Assembly (NCBI RefSeq): GCF_033473495.1
Contig: NC_088935.1
Span: 3,162,001 to 3,226,000 of the forward strand
Reading direction: 5' to 3'
Length of the DNA stretch: 64,000 nucleotides
Source of the DNA: Cercospora beticola
Lineage: Eukaryota; Ascomycota; Dothideomycetes; Mycosphaerellales; Mycosphaerellaceae
The notes beneath the pieces are model-generated. The model made no database searches and was not told where the DNA came from. It saw nothing but the letters and a program-made list of their open reading frames with translations. Each line of letters opens with the position of its first letter. Position 1 is the stretch's first letter. This document shows positions 29,955 to 40,223 of this stretch, piece after piece. The position numbers were made by a program, and so were the translations under genes.

Positions 29955-32900
29955 TCAAACTCCAACGTGGCCCTGGTCGTCTTCCATGAGGTCGAGACCT
30001 TCATGTCCATCGTCTGCGATCCCCTGGCTTCGCCCTTTGCGGCGTGTGGAAACCCGTATATGCTCGTCTTGTCTCTTGCCACTCGGCGGCTGAATGGTCA
30101 GCTTGCTCTCCATCTGACTAGCCACTTCTTCTTCCAGATCATCGTCAGCGAGTCCAGTGCTGTACGAGCTTTCGCGGAACTCGTCAGGCATCTGTTCATT
30201 TATCTTGGTGCTAGGAGGCATAGCATCGCCAAAAGTCCAAGGTCGCTGGTCGTTGCCATGTCCTCTTTGCTGAAAGCTAGTGAATGCGGGGCATGCCCTG
30301 TATTGGCTATATTCCATCTCATCGAATGCGTAGATTCCGATCTGGGATCCAACGTGGAATGGGCAATAGGGCGCATTCGTCTCCACATCGTTGGTCGAGG
30401 CCCAACCACGAGGCGCTGTCATAGTGCTAGCGCGACGGTCGCTTGCAACTGGAGAGCTTGCCTGTCGCAGACTCCAGAAGCCGTGCGGCCCTTGCCCAGT
30501 GCATGACAAGTCTGCACCTTTCGCAGCCGAATATTCTGGCTTGGACGCTATCGGGGGAAGTGGAAAGGCTTTGTGGGCATGTCTCTCGTGTTTGAGATTT
30601 GTGACCACTTGGGATCCCTTTCGTCGGGTGACGCGCTGCACAGGATGGACGTGTAAGGTGCCACCGCAGACAATCGCCACAGAAGTTGCACTGTTGCGTT
30701 TGATCCATTTGACTGATTTCGCAGAGAGTGGCGTCTGCAACGCCTTCGTGTGCCTGATCTTGTTGTCATCAGCATGCCAGTAATCACTGCTAGCGCCTTT
30801 AGCAGCAGTCAGGCCTTGGCTTAGGCCTCGTGCCACGGCTCGAGATCCAGCATTGCCAGCTGCTGCAGTAGCTTCGCGGAAGCCGGCGAATGTGGTGGGA
30901 AGTCCAAAAGCCGATGCTGGACTGGTCGTTCGTATGGAGTTAACCTGTGTGCTGACAGTCTGTGACCATGACTTGATGCTTCCCAAAAATCCCGAGCTGG
31001 GAGGCGACAGCCCGGTAGACAAGCTGACCGTGGCATCAGCTTTCTCGGCGGCGTTGGTCGTAGTCGGTGCGGTTCGCTTGCGCTTGCGGCTTTGCGGCCG
31101 CGAAGGCACTTCATGAAGATGTATAGTACCATGATTGGTAAGCATGGCTACGGCATCATCGTCTCTACTCCAGGCACAGCTCAACAGAGTCGACGGGCTG
31201 TTACGAGCGACCCGGAGCAGTTGGGTAATGCTTGGACAGGTGCTGGCTTCCTCGCCCGAGCTGTCGAGACGTCTCGGCGACCCATGCGCAACCTGGCCCA
31301 AATCCCATATCATGGAAACCTCGCCTTTGCGACTAGAGGTCAATAATCGAGTGCCAGTGGACGAAAGTGAGACAAAATTACAGCCGTCCAGTAGCGCGAA
31401 CGTTGACATAGGCACGGGCATGTACTTTGGTTTTTGTGTTTCCCAGACCAAAAGGTTATCCAAATCGATGAGACTTACGAGCGCTGGCTCTTTCGCTGTG
31501 CGGAGATCGTTCGTTGGCGCTTTTGTGGGTGGAAATTCTTCTTGTTGAGGTCCGCGATCGTGATTGGCACGTAAGCCTGGAGGTGAGGGCTGGGTCAGCT
31601 CCTTCCAGCCCTGGCGGCCCATCTCGAAGCCCTTCTGCGAGACCTTGACCAGACCCTGTGCTGCTTGGCGCCCAAGTCGCCCCCATGCGCCCTCAACATC
31701 GGTACTTACCACCTCGCAGGTGATTGGCGGGGGCGGAGGAGCCGCATGTGTTGACAGGCCAGGTGGACTTGAATTCGCATCACTTATTAAGGGGGAACCG
31801 CCCAGCGAGATTGTCGATGACAGCGCTGGAGGTACAATCGTGAGCCAACGAGAGCTCAAGCTGTAGATAGCTTTTTGGGGCTCTTCCGGCGACTCTGTGA
31901 CGCTAATGCCACTTTCATTACTAGGACTAGGCCGACCAGATACCGGTTTCTGGATTGCCGTCCAGAATTTCCCTATGCAGCGAAATTCGGGCTGCTGTAT
32001 CAGCTCGGTCATTAACGATGTGAAGACTAGAACCTCGCCACTCTTGCCAGAGGATACTGTTATGTACGGCCCTTGTGCGTCGACTTCGAAATCCCCAGCA
32101 GATCGAGGAAGGGGTATGCCTGGGCCAATTCCAGGTTGCCCCGCGGCGACTGGTGCACTAGCATGAAGTGTAGCAAGATGCCGCTGCAACTCCAACGAAT
32201 ATACATCAACCGTCGTCTGAAGCCGCAATGCCGCATCGTGATCCGGATACCCTTCGCTGCCAGAGTCGTGGCGAACATCGAGCATTGGTCCGTGAATCAC
32301 AACGGCAACAAGTGGACGGAGGTCGATGATCGGATCAGACCGCTCGACATGAGGCAGAATTTTGGCGCCAATAACAGCACCTCGCAAGCCTTCAATGCGA
32401 CCAACGAGCTCCAGTTTATTCGGTAGGATTCTAAAGACTTCAAGTGCTCCATCACTCCCTACCAGCAGCGCCTCCTTTGACTTTTGCGCACATGTGTCAT
32501 TGCCGGCGTCAGCAAATGAGTCCAAGCGACAACAATAACCATCTGCTCCCGCCACTCGTCCAGACTCTTGCTTTTGACCGAGCCCTAGACCAAGATCTGG
32601 GAGGCCAAAGAAGTGAGCTTGTGGCAAATGAGGCTGTGGTGCTTCGACAAAGCGAGGTCGCTGAGCTGGTTGTGCCATGAATGACTCGCGGCGCGACTGT
32701 GTCGAAGCCGGACCACCCACTGTATTGAAGCCCACCTGGCTCTCTGCACGATCTCTGACATGTTGAGGCGGTGTTGGTCGGTTCGAGTGAAGTGGTATAG
32801 AGGCTGGTCTGGCAGGCACTGGGTGAGGCGACCGAACAGCAGGAGACGTCTCAGGCGCAGGCTTCGCAGCTGGTTCTCGCGTCACGGACGCCACCGTTCC

Positions 32901-33239
32901 TTCTGGCCCGCTGAAGTCGTCCTCCACATCAACCAGAGGTGGCGGCTCTGGTGGCCTCGCCTCCGCTGGCTGAATTCTGACGCCGTCGGTGGGCGGGGAT
33001 GGTGTTATCGACTTGGGATATGGAGCTGAGTCATCGCCCTCGTCACCGATGGGCTGAGTTTTGGCATTTTTCTTGCCCTTCTTCTTCCTCTTGCTGGCTT
33101 TGGGGGGCGATGCACTGAGCCCCCACGCCTCCTCGGTGTCTAGAGCAGAGGACTCCGCTGCAGTCGTTGTAGCGGGTAGTGGGCGAGGCTCGTCGAGGTT
33201 GTTATCGAGGTCGGGCACAAGGTCTTCGGCGGGTGGCAT
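29955..33239 (-). CDS. BCAS3-domain beta-propeller protein
   Basis: One exon, 1094 aa. An N-terminal disordered basic/Pro-rich arm (KRKKKGKK) precedes a WD-like propeller. Recognisable parts are EALLVGSDGALEVFRI, a long loop, VYSLELQRHLATLHAS, and FVSLSSTGTRLLTSSRKGEVSMIWDL. A BCAS3-type region follows. Known: human BCAS3 with PHAF1 binds phosphoinositides at phagophores; plant relatives are ATG18f/g/h. Inference: a PROPPIN-related phosphoinositide-binding autophagy or endomembrane protein. Identification rests on repeat style and family recall, so it is less certain than its neighbours. Confidence 0.75.
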   Translation of the reverse strand: MPPAEDLVPDLDNNLDEPRPLPATTTAAESSALDTEEAWGLSASPPKASKRKKKGKKNAKTQPIGDEGDDSAPYPKSITPSPPTDGVRIQPAEARPPEPPPLVDVEDDFSGPEGTVASVTREPAAKPAPETSPAVRSPHPVPARPASIPLHSNRPTPPQHVRDRAESQVGFNTVGGPASTQSRRESFMAQPAQRPRFVEAPQPHLPQAHFFGLPDLGLGLGQKQESGRVAGADGYCCRLDSFADAGNDTCAQKSKEALLVGSDGALEVFRILPNKLELVGRIEGLRGAVIGAKILPHVERSDPIIDLRPLVAVVIHGPMLDVRHDSGSEGYPDHDAALRLQTTVDVYSLELQRHLATLHASAPVAAGQPGIGPGIPLPRSAGDFEVDAQGPYITVSSGKSGEVLVFTSLMTELIQQPEFRCIGKFWTAIQKPVSGRPSPSNESGISVTESPEEPQKAIYSLSSRWLTIVPPALSSTISLGGSPLISDANSSPPGLSTHAAPPPPPITCEVVSTDVEGAWGRLGRQAAQGLVKVSQKGFEMGRQGWKELTQPSPPGLRANHDRGPQQEEFPPTKAPTNDLRTAKEPALVSLIDLDNLLVWETQKPKYMPVPMSTFALLDGCNFVSLSSTGTRLLTSSRKGEVSMIWDLGQVAHGSPRRLDSSGEEASTCPSITQLLRVARNSPSTLLSCAWSRDDDAVAMLTNHGTIHLHEVPSRPQSRKRKRTAPTTTNAAEKADATVSLSTGLSPPSSGFLGSIKSWSQTVSTQVNSIRTTSPASAFGLPTTFAGFREATAAAGNAGSRAVARGLSQGLTAAKGASSDYWHADDNKIRHTKALQTPLSAKSVKWIKRNSATSVAIVCGGTLHVHPVQRVTRRKGSQVVTNLKHERHAHKAFPLPPIASKPEYSAAKGADLSCTGQGPHGFWSLRQASSPVASDRRASTMTAPRGWASTNDVETNAPYCPFHVGSQIGIYAFDEMEYSQYRACPAFTSFQQRGHGNDQRPWTFGDAMPPSTKINEQMPDEFRESSYSTGLADDDLEEEVASQMESKLTIQPPSGKRQDEHIRVSTRRKGRSQGIADDGHEGLDLMEDDQGHVGV

Positions 33240-34015
33240 CCAGCCTGACGACGCCTCGTTTAGGTCCGCCGAGACGAGCGGTCGGTCGTGCAGCTGGTGA
33301 GGCTTCAGGAGCCGGCGTGCAAGGATGCGTGGGTAGGGCGACGATGCGGTCTACGCCAGGCACTCTCCTCGATCGCGATAGCTATTGCGTGCAGTACAGC
33401 CACGATTCTCCGCTGTCAGACAGGGACCGGGTGGAACGTGTGGGCGCGACAGGAGCGGATGCAGCAATAGCGAAGGTGACGATCGTGGTGGAGAGGCTTC
33501 GGCGGTGCGAGCGCTGTTTCTTTGTTGGATGCGATCCGTGTTCGGTCTGCTGTGCGTGTGTTGCCCTGGCCGAGGCTGCACTGCGTTCTATGATCGTGTT
33601 GCGCTCTCGATTCGTGTGAGAGCAATCGTGAGGGTCGTAGTGGTGGAGGTCAGTGTTGTTGTTATCGCCGTCGTAGTCAACGGCAGCACGCGGGGTGAGA
33701 GGAGAGGTGCGCCCCACCGATCGGATCGGCTTCGCGCGTCCGTGACCAGGTCATGCGCATGTGACACGTTAGGACTACCGTTATGCTACCATGTTCCAAA
33801 CGTCATCATCATTGTCTTGCACGGGACCAATCTACTCGTGTTGTGATGATTCAGAGCTGATCTCAGCATTTGAAGCGCTGTGCTAGCTGCCTACTTGATT
33901 GAACGACGCGCCGATGTGACTTCCATGCAAAACGCCTTCAAGCACTTTCGATTTGCTCGCACAAATTTCATAAGAAGTACTTTCCATGTCTCTTCATGTC
34001 TCGCTCATTTCCACA
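33240..34015. other. spacer between BCAS3-like and eIF3a genes
   Basis: 776 bp, upstream of the BCAS3-like gene and downstream of eIF3a. Several overlapping frames of about 100-150 codons have no recognisable domain. Treated as promoter plus 3' flank. Confidence 0.4.
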
Positions 34016-37000
34016 TTAACGTGCTCCTGGAGGCCTGTATGCGCCACCAGTGCGTTGAGACGGCGGCTTGTACGCACCACCTGCTGGAGCGGGAGGGGTG
34101 TCTCCTCTCGGAGTCTCTCCCTGCCGTCGAGAAGCCCACCGGTCGCCCGCAGGCTCGCGCTCACCCTCCGCAGGGCGAGGTCGCGGTTGCCATCGCTCAG
34201 TCTTGGGTTCAGCGGCGGGTGATGCAGAATCGGAGCCGGGAGCTTTGCCACGTAGGGCGGGCGGAATGTAGCCACTCCGCTTTGGCTGAGTCGCCTCCGC
34301 AGGCGCACGCTCTTCGGCCGGGGCAGCAGTCTCGCTCGCAGGCGCGCCTCCTTGTGCGGTCTTCATCGCCTCACGCTCGCGCCATGAAGGCTTGTTGCCA
34401 GCAAGCGCCAGGCGGGGAGGGCCTGAGGACGCGATCGGCTCAGGGCCAGGCTCAGCACGGCGCTCGAATGTCCTAGAAGCAGCGCCAGCACCGGCAGCAG
34501 CACCACCTTGCTTGCGCTCAAGGCGTCTACGCTCTGCTTCCTCCTCACGCTCCATTTGCTTCTTGGCCGCCTCTGCACGCTCCTGGCGACGTCTCTCTGC
34601 GTCCGCCTTGGCCTCGGCGTCTTTGATTCTCTTTTCTTCAGCGGCACGAGCAGCTTCTTCTTCTTCGATGCGTGCACGTTCCTCCTCCTCACGTCGAGCG
34701 CGCTCCTCTTCCTCTGCTCGGCGTTTCGCGTTGGCTCTGGCCTCACGAACCTCACGTCGTCTCTTGTCCATGGCAGCATTGAGCTCGCGTTCTGCGGCCT
34801 TACGGCGCTTCTCAAAGTCTGCATGACGTTGTTCGGTGATGGTGCGCTTGAATCCCTCGTATGGTCCAACGAGTCTGCTCAAACGATGCTTCAGTGCCAC
34901 TTCCTGCTTGTGCTTCTCCTGCGCCGCTTCCAAGGTTTCATTCTTGCTGTCTTCCCAGGCCTTATAATCGTGCTCGCGTTGCTTGGCGTAGTCGTCAGCA
35001 AGGTGCTTGATCTCTTCTTTCCTGTATGCGCGCTCCAAGTGGTCGATCCGCTTGCCAGCGATGCGCACTTTGTCGCCGATCTCGTTCTTCTCCCGTTCCA
35101 GTGCCTGCAACTTGAGCATGCGAATCTTACCAGTATCGAGGTTGTCGATATCGAGTTCAGAAATGTCCACGCCCTTCACCCCCTTCTTCAGTTCCTGAAG
35201 TTGCTTCTCAGCCTCCTCACGCTGCACCTTCTTCCGCTCGGCCTGAAGTCGGCGCTCTTCACGCTCTCTCGTCTCTTGTGCTAGACGCTCGGTCTCGGCA
35301 GCCTGCAGTTCCTGCTGGCGAGCTCTACGCTTCTGCTCCTCCTCTCTCTGTCTCGCAAGTTGCACGTTCGCGGCAGTCTCCTTCTTCTTTTGAATGATCT
35401 CTCGGCGCGCAAGGAGATCGGCGTGCTCTTTTTCAGCGCCCGCTTCAGCTCGCTTGAGCGCTGCGAGACGCGACTTTTGGCGGTCCTCGTTGAACGAGGG
35501 GTCCACGTACTGTGCGGCAATATAGAGTGCCTTGGAGAGTCGGGACAGTTGCGATCGAACAATCTCTGCAGGCGTGCTCTGCAATCGCTGTACGGAGCTT
35601 GCATCGGCTTCAGCAGATCCAGCACCAGAGCCCGGATGCATGGCCTTCGCCGACGAGAACACATCAGAGTCGAAGGTCAGGATGCCGGTGGAGTGATCGA
35701 TTCGGATGGAAAGATCCCCCTTCTTGCAGCCGTTCATGATGAACTTCTCGATGGTAGCAGCAGATACTTGGAATGGATCTGGGAAGCGTGCAAGAGCCAG
35801 GACATCTTCCAGTTTGACATCGGTATAGACTTGAGAAAGCTGCTGGAAGAGGCGTGTGAGGATGACCTGCTGTAGCGGGAGGACGTATCGCTTCATCTCT
35901 TCATCGGCGCCGATCTGCGACAGAATTGGGGAAACTTTCTCGCAAATTGACTTAGGGTGAAAGTCAGTCTCCAAGATGTTGTACAGATCTCGGATCTCGG
36001 GGCGGGCGCGTTGCAAAATGTCCTTGTTCAATGCATCCTTGAACAGAATCGCACGCGAGGGCGGCGAGTTCATACCCAGAAGATTGGTCAAGCGGACATT
36101 CTTCGTGTTTCGAGCGGCGTCGACATCGATCAGCGCACCTCGAGAGCGTGAAGTGCTGATGACAGGGATGGAGAGCGCAGAAAGCAGCACGAAAGAAGCA
36201 GCCTTTGAAAGGTCGGTGTCAGAAATGTTGCTGGGATTGTCCTTCTTTGCCGCGCCAGCTGCCACTTGCCTCGCAGACAAGTTGAGCAGGTTGTAATAGC
36301 GGCTCCATGATGCAGCGTGGAAGAGGTAGTTCTCGCTGACCAGGAAAATGCGAGTGAGCTTCTCGTAATAGTTCGCCATCATGGAGTTCTTTGGCTGTCG
36401 CTTGGACAAGCTGAGGAGAGTGTGGATGTCTTCCACGCTCTTGAATGCCTCCTGCCACAGTTCAAGTTCTACCGCAACGTTGAGCTGCATGAATCGAGTA
36501 TCGAGATGACGCTGAAGTGTTTCTGGATCGCTCAGGTTGATAGCATGCACCTGCTGGGAATACTTGGCCGCGTTCTGCAGATGGTTGCGAAGAAGTTCAC
36601 AGAGACGACGGAACTCTGTCTTCCTCGTGTACTTTTGACAGAATTGAAAGGCCTGGTGAGCGGTGGTCTGGTACATGACTTCAAGTCGAGCATTGTTCTT
36701 GAAGATGTCCAGGACTGTGCGGTAAGTCTCCCAAAGGAACTTCAACCATGGGGTCACTATAGCACGATCGGTGCGGTCCTTGGAATGCTCGCCCGATACA
36801 GTAGACAGCAGGATGGACTCTGGGGTTTCCATGGCCTCCAAGTCGGTGACATTGGCCAACGTGCTGTCCGCCGCCTCGCCATCGCCAGACGCGGCGCCCT
36901 GCGCTGAGACCTCATCCGCCTTCGCTTGGGCTTCCGTCACTCTCTTCTCGGCCAGCTCGATAAAGTGTCGGAACACGAGCTCAATGGTGGCAACATTTGT

Positions 37001-37246
37001 ATTCTGGCTGGTGTTCTTGTAGTTGTACAGACCATCCTTGGCCGACTTGCCTTTTCGCAGCTCGACACACAGCTCAACAAACAGGAGCATTACCGGCTCC
37101 AGCGCGGCAATGGTGCTGTTTCGAGTCCGCTTCGAGGTGACATGTTCGTGGAGGATGGACAGGGCGGCCTGCTTCTGGTCGACGCCGATGAGTTCCTGGG
37201 CGCGCTTGAGGACGTTCTCCGGCCTCGTGTGCGGCGGAGGCGGCAT
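34016..37246 (-). CDS. TIF32: translation initiation factor eIF3 subunit a
   Basis: One exon, 1076 aa, ATG at 37246. The N-terminal helical region starts [20 protein letters not shown], as in other eIF3a proteins. A PCI-type region follows near residues 320-500. A long charged coiled-coil stretch comes next ([22 protein letters not shown]). The C-terminus is rich in Arg, Glu, Ala and Pro. Known: eIF3a is the scaffold of eIF3, spanning the 40S subunit and binding eIF3b, eIF3c and eIF1. Length is in the usual fungal range (about 960-1070). A perfect CACGTG is 163 bp before the start. Confidence 0.96.
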   Translation of the reverse strand: MPPPPHTRPENVLKRAQELIGVDQKQAALSILHEHVTSKRTRNSTIAALEPVMLLFVELCVELRKGKSAKDGLYNYKNTSQNTNVATIELVFRHFIELAEKRVTEAQAKADEVSAQGAASGDGEAADSTLANVTDLEAMETPESILLSTVSGEHSKDRTDRAIVTPWLKFLWETYRTVLDIFKNNARLEVMYQTTAHQAFQFCQKYTRKTEFRRLCELLRNHLQNAAKYSQQVHAINLSDPETLQRHLDTRFMQLNVAVELELWQEAFKSVEDIHTLLSLSKRQPKNSMMANYYEKLTRIFLVSENYLFHAASWSRYYNLLNLSARQVAAGAAKKDNPSNISDTDLSKAASFVLLSALSIPVISTSRSRGALIDVDAARNTKNVRLTNLLGMNSPPSRAILFKDALNKDILQRARPEIRDLYNILETDFHPKSICEKVSPILSQIGADEEMKRYVLPLQQVILTRLFQQLSQVYTDVKLEDVLALARFPDPFQVSAATIEKFIMNGCKKGDLSIRIDHSTGILTFDSDVFSSAKAMHPGSGAGSAEADASSVQRLQSTPAEIVRSQLSRLSKALYIAAQYVDPSFNEDRQKSRLAALKRAEAGAEKEHADLLARREIIQKKKETAANVQLARQREEEQKRRARQQELQAAETERLAQETREREERRLQAERKKVQREEAEKQLQELKKGVKGVDISELDIDNLDTGKIRMLKLQALEREKNEIGDKVRIAGKRIDHLERAYRKEEIKHLADDYAKQREHDYKAWEDSKNETLEAAQEKHKQEVALKHRLSRLVGPYEGFKRTITEQRHADFEKRRKAAERELNAAMDKRRREVREARANAKRRAEEEERARREEEERARIEEEEAARAAEEKRIKDAEAKADAERRRQERAEAAKKQMEREEEAERRRLERKQGGAAAGAGAASRTFERRAEPGPEPIASSGPPRLALAGNKPSWREREAMKTAQGGAPASETAAPAEERAPAEATQPKRSGYIPPALRGKAPGSDSASPAAEPKTERWQPRPRPAEGEREPAGDRWASRRQGETPRGDTPPAPAGGAYKPPSQRTGGAYRPPGAR

Positions 37247-38467
37247 GGTGGGCGACCTCGGTGGGATATCCGATCACAGGCACTGTGATCAGATGGCAGC
37301 TGTGTGCGGTGACAGCTTTCGTCGCGGTGCGAAGACGTGGTCGATCGTAGGACGCTGATGCAATCAAGTTTCTGCTTTCAGAACGAGGTGCGGCTCTTGG
37401 CACGCGCGCACGTGATCGGCGACGCTATGACCGCGAACGATCAGTGGTCACTGGTCACCACACAAACACCCACTTGCCATGCGTGCAAGCATGTCCCGTC
37501 TGCGGAGTGCCAGCGGCACGGTATCCCAGACAGACGGCCAGCGTACAGTATAGAGTCATGGGCACCTTGCTCGCTGAGCGTCTGCCTCGCGATCACGGTG
37601 TCGACGCAGGCGTGGGCCAGAAGTGGTGGTGGTTTGTCTCGGCTCGCTAGCGACTTCTAGTGCACGGTGTGGTCGATTTAGCTGCGCAGTGCTGCTGCCA
37701 GAGCTGCGACCCCCATGGCAGTGGCAGCGGAGACGGCCTGTGTGTATCTAAGACCAACATATATCGCTGTCTGCAGGCAACCAACGTCTCGTCGTCGTCG
37801 CCCGCCACGGACGCTGCGTGACACATGCGAGCGCCGCGTCTCATTATCCCAAGAGTTTGTGGCCTGCGGCACCGAGCTCATTCTAATAACCTGCAGGGGA
37901 GGGTGAAGAGCGCTGAAACCGCAGACAGCCGCGCCGCCGTGCTGTCGTCGCCCACTATTCCTACCCAACACCGCTGCTCGTGCTCCGCGACCAGCGACGT
38001 CCGCACCGCCCGCTGCTGTGCTCGCTGCCTTCCACGTGTCGCCTCCCGTCGCTCTTTACCGCCCATCCGTCGCGACCGCAACCCAGGCCCGGCCCCAAGC
38101 GCAGCAGCACCCGCAGCAGCAGCAGCAGCTAGGAAAAGCACGAGAAGCTTTGCAGGTTGCACAAACCAGACTTCATCGACGAGAATACACGCTGATTGCG
38201 CGCAGCTGTCGCAAGCTGTCGGAATCAGCCTGCACCACCTATTCCGAGCACCTCACCGTCCTCTGACCGCTGCGCGCTCGCCGCCCCGGCGCATTGAGCA
38301 CACGCGACCCACGCACGCCGGGCACAGCCTACATAACGCGCATCGCGCCGCACGATTGAGCTATCGCTGTCGCCGCTCCCGCCCACTTCGAGCACCATTG
38401 ACTCCGACGAGCGCCCCTCCTGTGCATCACTGGCCGTGCCCTGCACCGCCGCTTCCAGCATATCATA
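37247..38467. promoter_or_regulatory. shared upstream region of eIF3a and G gamma genes
   Basis: About 1.2 kb between divergent starts. It contains CACGTG at 37409-37414 and 38033-38038 and a short (CAG)n run at 38113-38129. A 224-codon plus frame (37825-38499) runs out of frame into the G gamma start and has no domain. A long G gamma 5'UTR is possible. Confidence 0.4.
38113..38129 (+). repeat. (CAG)n microsatellite
   Basis: Five to six GCA/CAG units in the presumed leader of the G gamma gene. Short and not in any supported coding frame. Confidence 0.7.
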
Positions 38468-38849
38468 ATGTCCGCCCCTTACGAAATCCGCACGAATGAC
38501 AACGGCAAGACGAAGAAGCAGTCCATGGCCGAACTCAAGCTGCGGCGTCTCACGGAGCTCAATCAGAGATTACAAGAAGATCTGAATCGTAGGCGGATAC
38601 CTGTATCGGAAGCTGCCATGGAGTACGTGTCCACCGCTTGGGGCCGGTTCATTGACACATGCTGACACTTACTGTAGTCTGATTGCCTTCACGGACAAAG
38701 AGCCCAAGGTACACACGCACTGAGCTTGCTGCTTGCGACATACTAACATTCTGCAGGACTTTATGGTGCCTAGTCGCTGGGGCACCATCGACAAACGTGA
38801 AGACCCCTACGCTCCTCAACAATCGAACGGCTGTTGTTCAGTAATGTAG
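38468..38849 (+). CDS. heterotrimeric G-protein gamma subunit
   Basis: Three exons, 38468-38622, 38678-38708 and 38757-38849, 92 aa, phases 2 and 0. A short coiled-coil helix (KLRRLTELNQRLQEDLNRRR) pairs with G beta. The conserved PSRWGTIDKREDPYAP follows. The tail ends CCSVM, that is a palmitoylatable Cys followed by the CaaX box CSVM for farnesylation, just as in Ste18-type fungal G gamma. It acts with G beta at the plasma membrane in pheromone, nutrient and virulence signalling. Identification is secure from the tail and helix. Confidence 0.94.
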
Positions 38850-40223
38850 CCGCCCGCCAGATACCCTTTCTATACCTCGGTCTTTCGATTGGCGTTTCAG
38901 CGGTTCAATATGTTAGGGGGAGTCGCTATCCTCGATGGCTCATGAGGAATCTATTTTGCTACAACTAAAAGCACGAGGTGGTGGACAGATATGGGCCATG
39001 CACACGTGTAGAATGAGGCAGTTGTACCATATTGTGCGGCCCTGCCCTTTCCGCCCATATTTCAGGCATGGGAAACGATTATGCTGGCTTCTCGCGAAAT
39101 CAGTTCCAAACACTCGACTTCTCTTCGCCTGGCTTAAACTTGTGTACACGCGACCGTCGTCCATTGTCAAGGACCAGAACATCACCCTAGGATCCTGAAA
39201 GATAAACCTGACCTGCTGAAGCCAGAAGTCCGTGTGGCATATGGACGCGGCTACGCGGTTGTTATGGCCGGTAGATCCAGAGTAAAATCCCACGTCTGGC
39301 CAGCGTAGTAAACATGAAATTCTGTCTTCTGCGCGCCAATATGCACGACTGCCATGGTGAGATTCTGTATTTCGAGAGAGACAACCAGTAGTATGTTGTG
39401 ACCCGCCTTCGAGCTGTGAGACCCACCAAACTCAGGAGCAAGCAGAAAAAGATGTGCGATCAACTTCCAGATTGGCCGTCTCGGAGAGTTGAGGAATAAG
39501 GCAGGTGTAGTGTGGCCGTAGACGCAAAGCATAGAGACGACGGGCGAATCAGAGTTGTCAAATGGCGCGGCGAAATGCGCTCTTCGCGGGGTCGCCCGCG
39601 CAAAAAGATTGTACGTTGTGGCATCCCACGTCCTTAGGGAAGGAGAGGGTTGGATCGCAGCACAACTTGAGGTTGCCTTCGACAGTGGAACTCATCATGA
39701 TATCCTCCGCCGCTCCGCTCGATGAGCGTAATGCATTGACCGCGTGACCAGTGTGCTCAATGCAAAGGGTGGGAACTGGCAGGCTAGACAGCGAACAGGC
39801 CAACAGAAAGTGCAAGAGTCCGCTTCTCTGATTAGGGTCGGCTCTCGCGCTGCCACCACGGCTGCGGACCACTCCAAGACTAACTAAACCATCTTCCCAC
39901 TCGCTTCCCAGGAGCCCTCTAACAACACGGCGGCTCTTCACTATCCAGCGCGACGCAGCGACCACAATCACAGGCCAGCACGATCGTTCTGCTCGTCCGG
40001 AGCGCTGGTGAAAAAACCCAGTTCGTGCACATGCCCCACGCTCTTTGCGATCGGCGCAGGCGCACAGAGCAGCGCTCAGGACCACCTCGACCTCACTTCG
40101 TTTCCCGACGACGACCCCGGCTCTCCGCCGCGACGACGCGCACCGCGCACGCTCGTGCCAGCGCATCCAGCGACTCCAGCGACCCCGCGTCTGAGTGGTG
40201 CCGGCGGTGGCGGGGTAGCCACC
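38850..40223. other. intergenic region before the bHLH gene
   Basis: About 1.4 kb. Minus-strand frames at 38940-39293 and 39251-39532 and a 321-codon antisense frame at 39558-40523 show no domain. The bHLH frame stays open upstream to 40008 but lacks support there. CACGTG occurs near 38999. Treated as promoter and leader. Confidence 0.4.

Noticed and set aside
32768..32776. GGTTCGA, tRNA B-box-like string
   Set aside because: It lies inside the BCAS3-like coding region, lacks the CC ending and has no matching A box or foldable arms.
40008..40223. 72-codon N-terminal extension of the bHLH factor
   Set aside because: The ATG at 40224 has a perfect start context and the conserved acidic motif follows it closely. 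The extension looks like leader.
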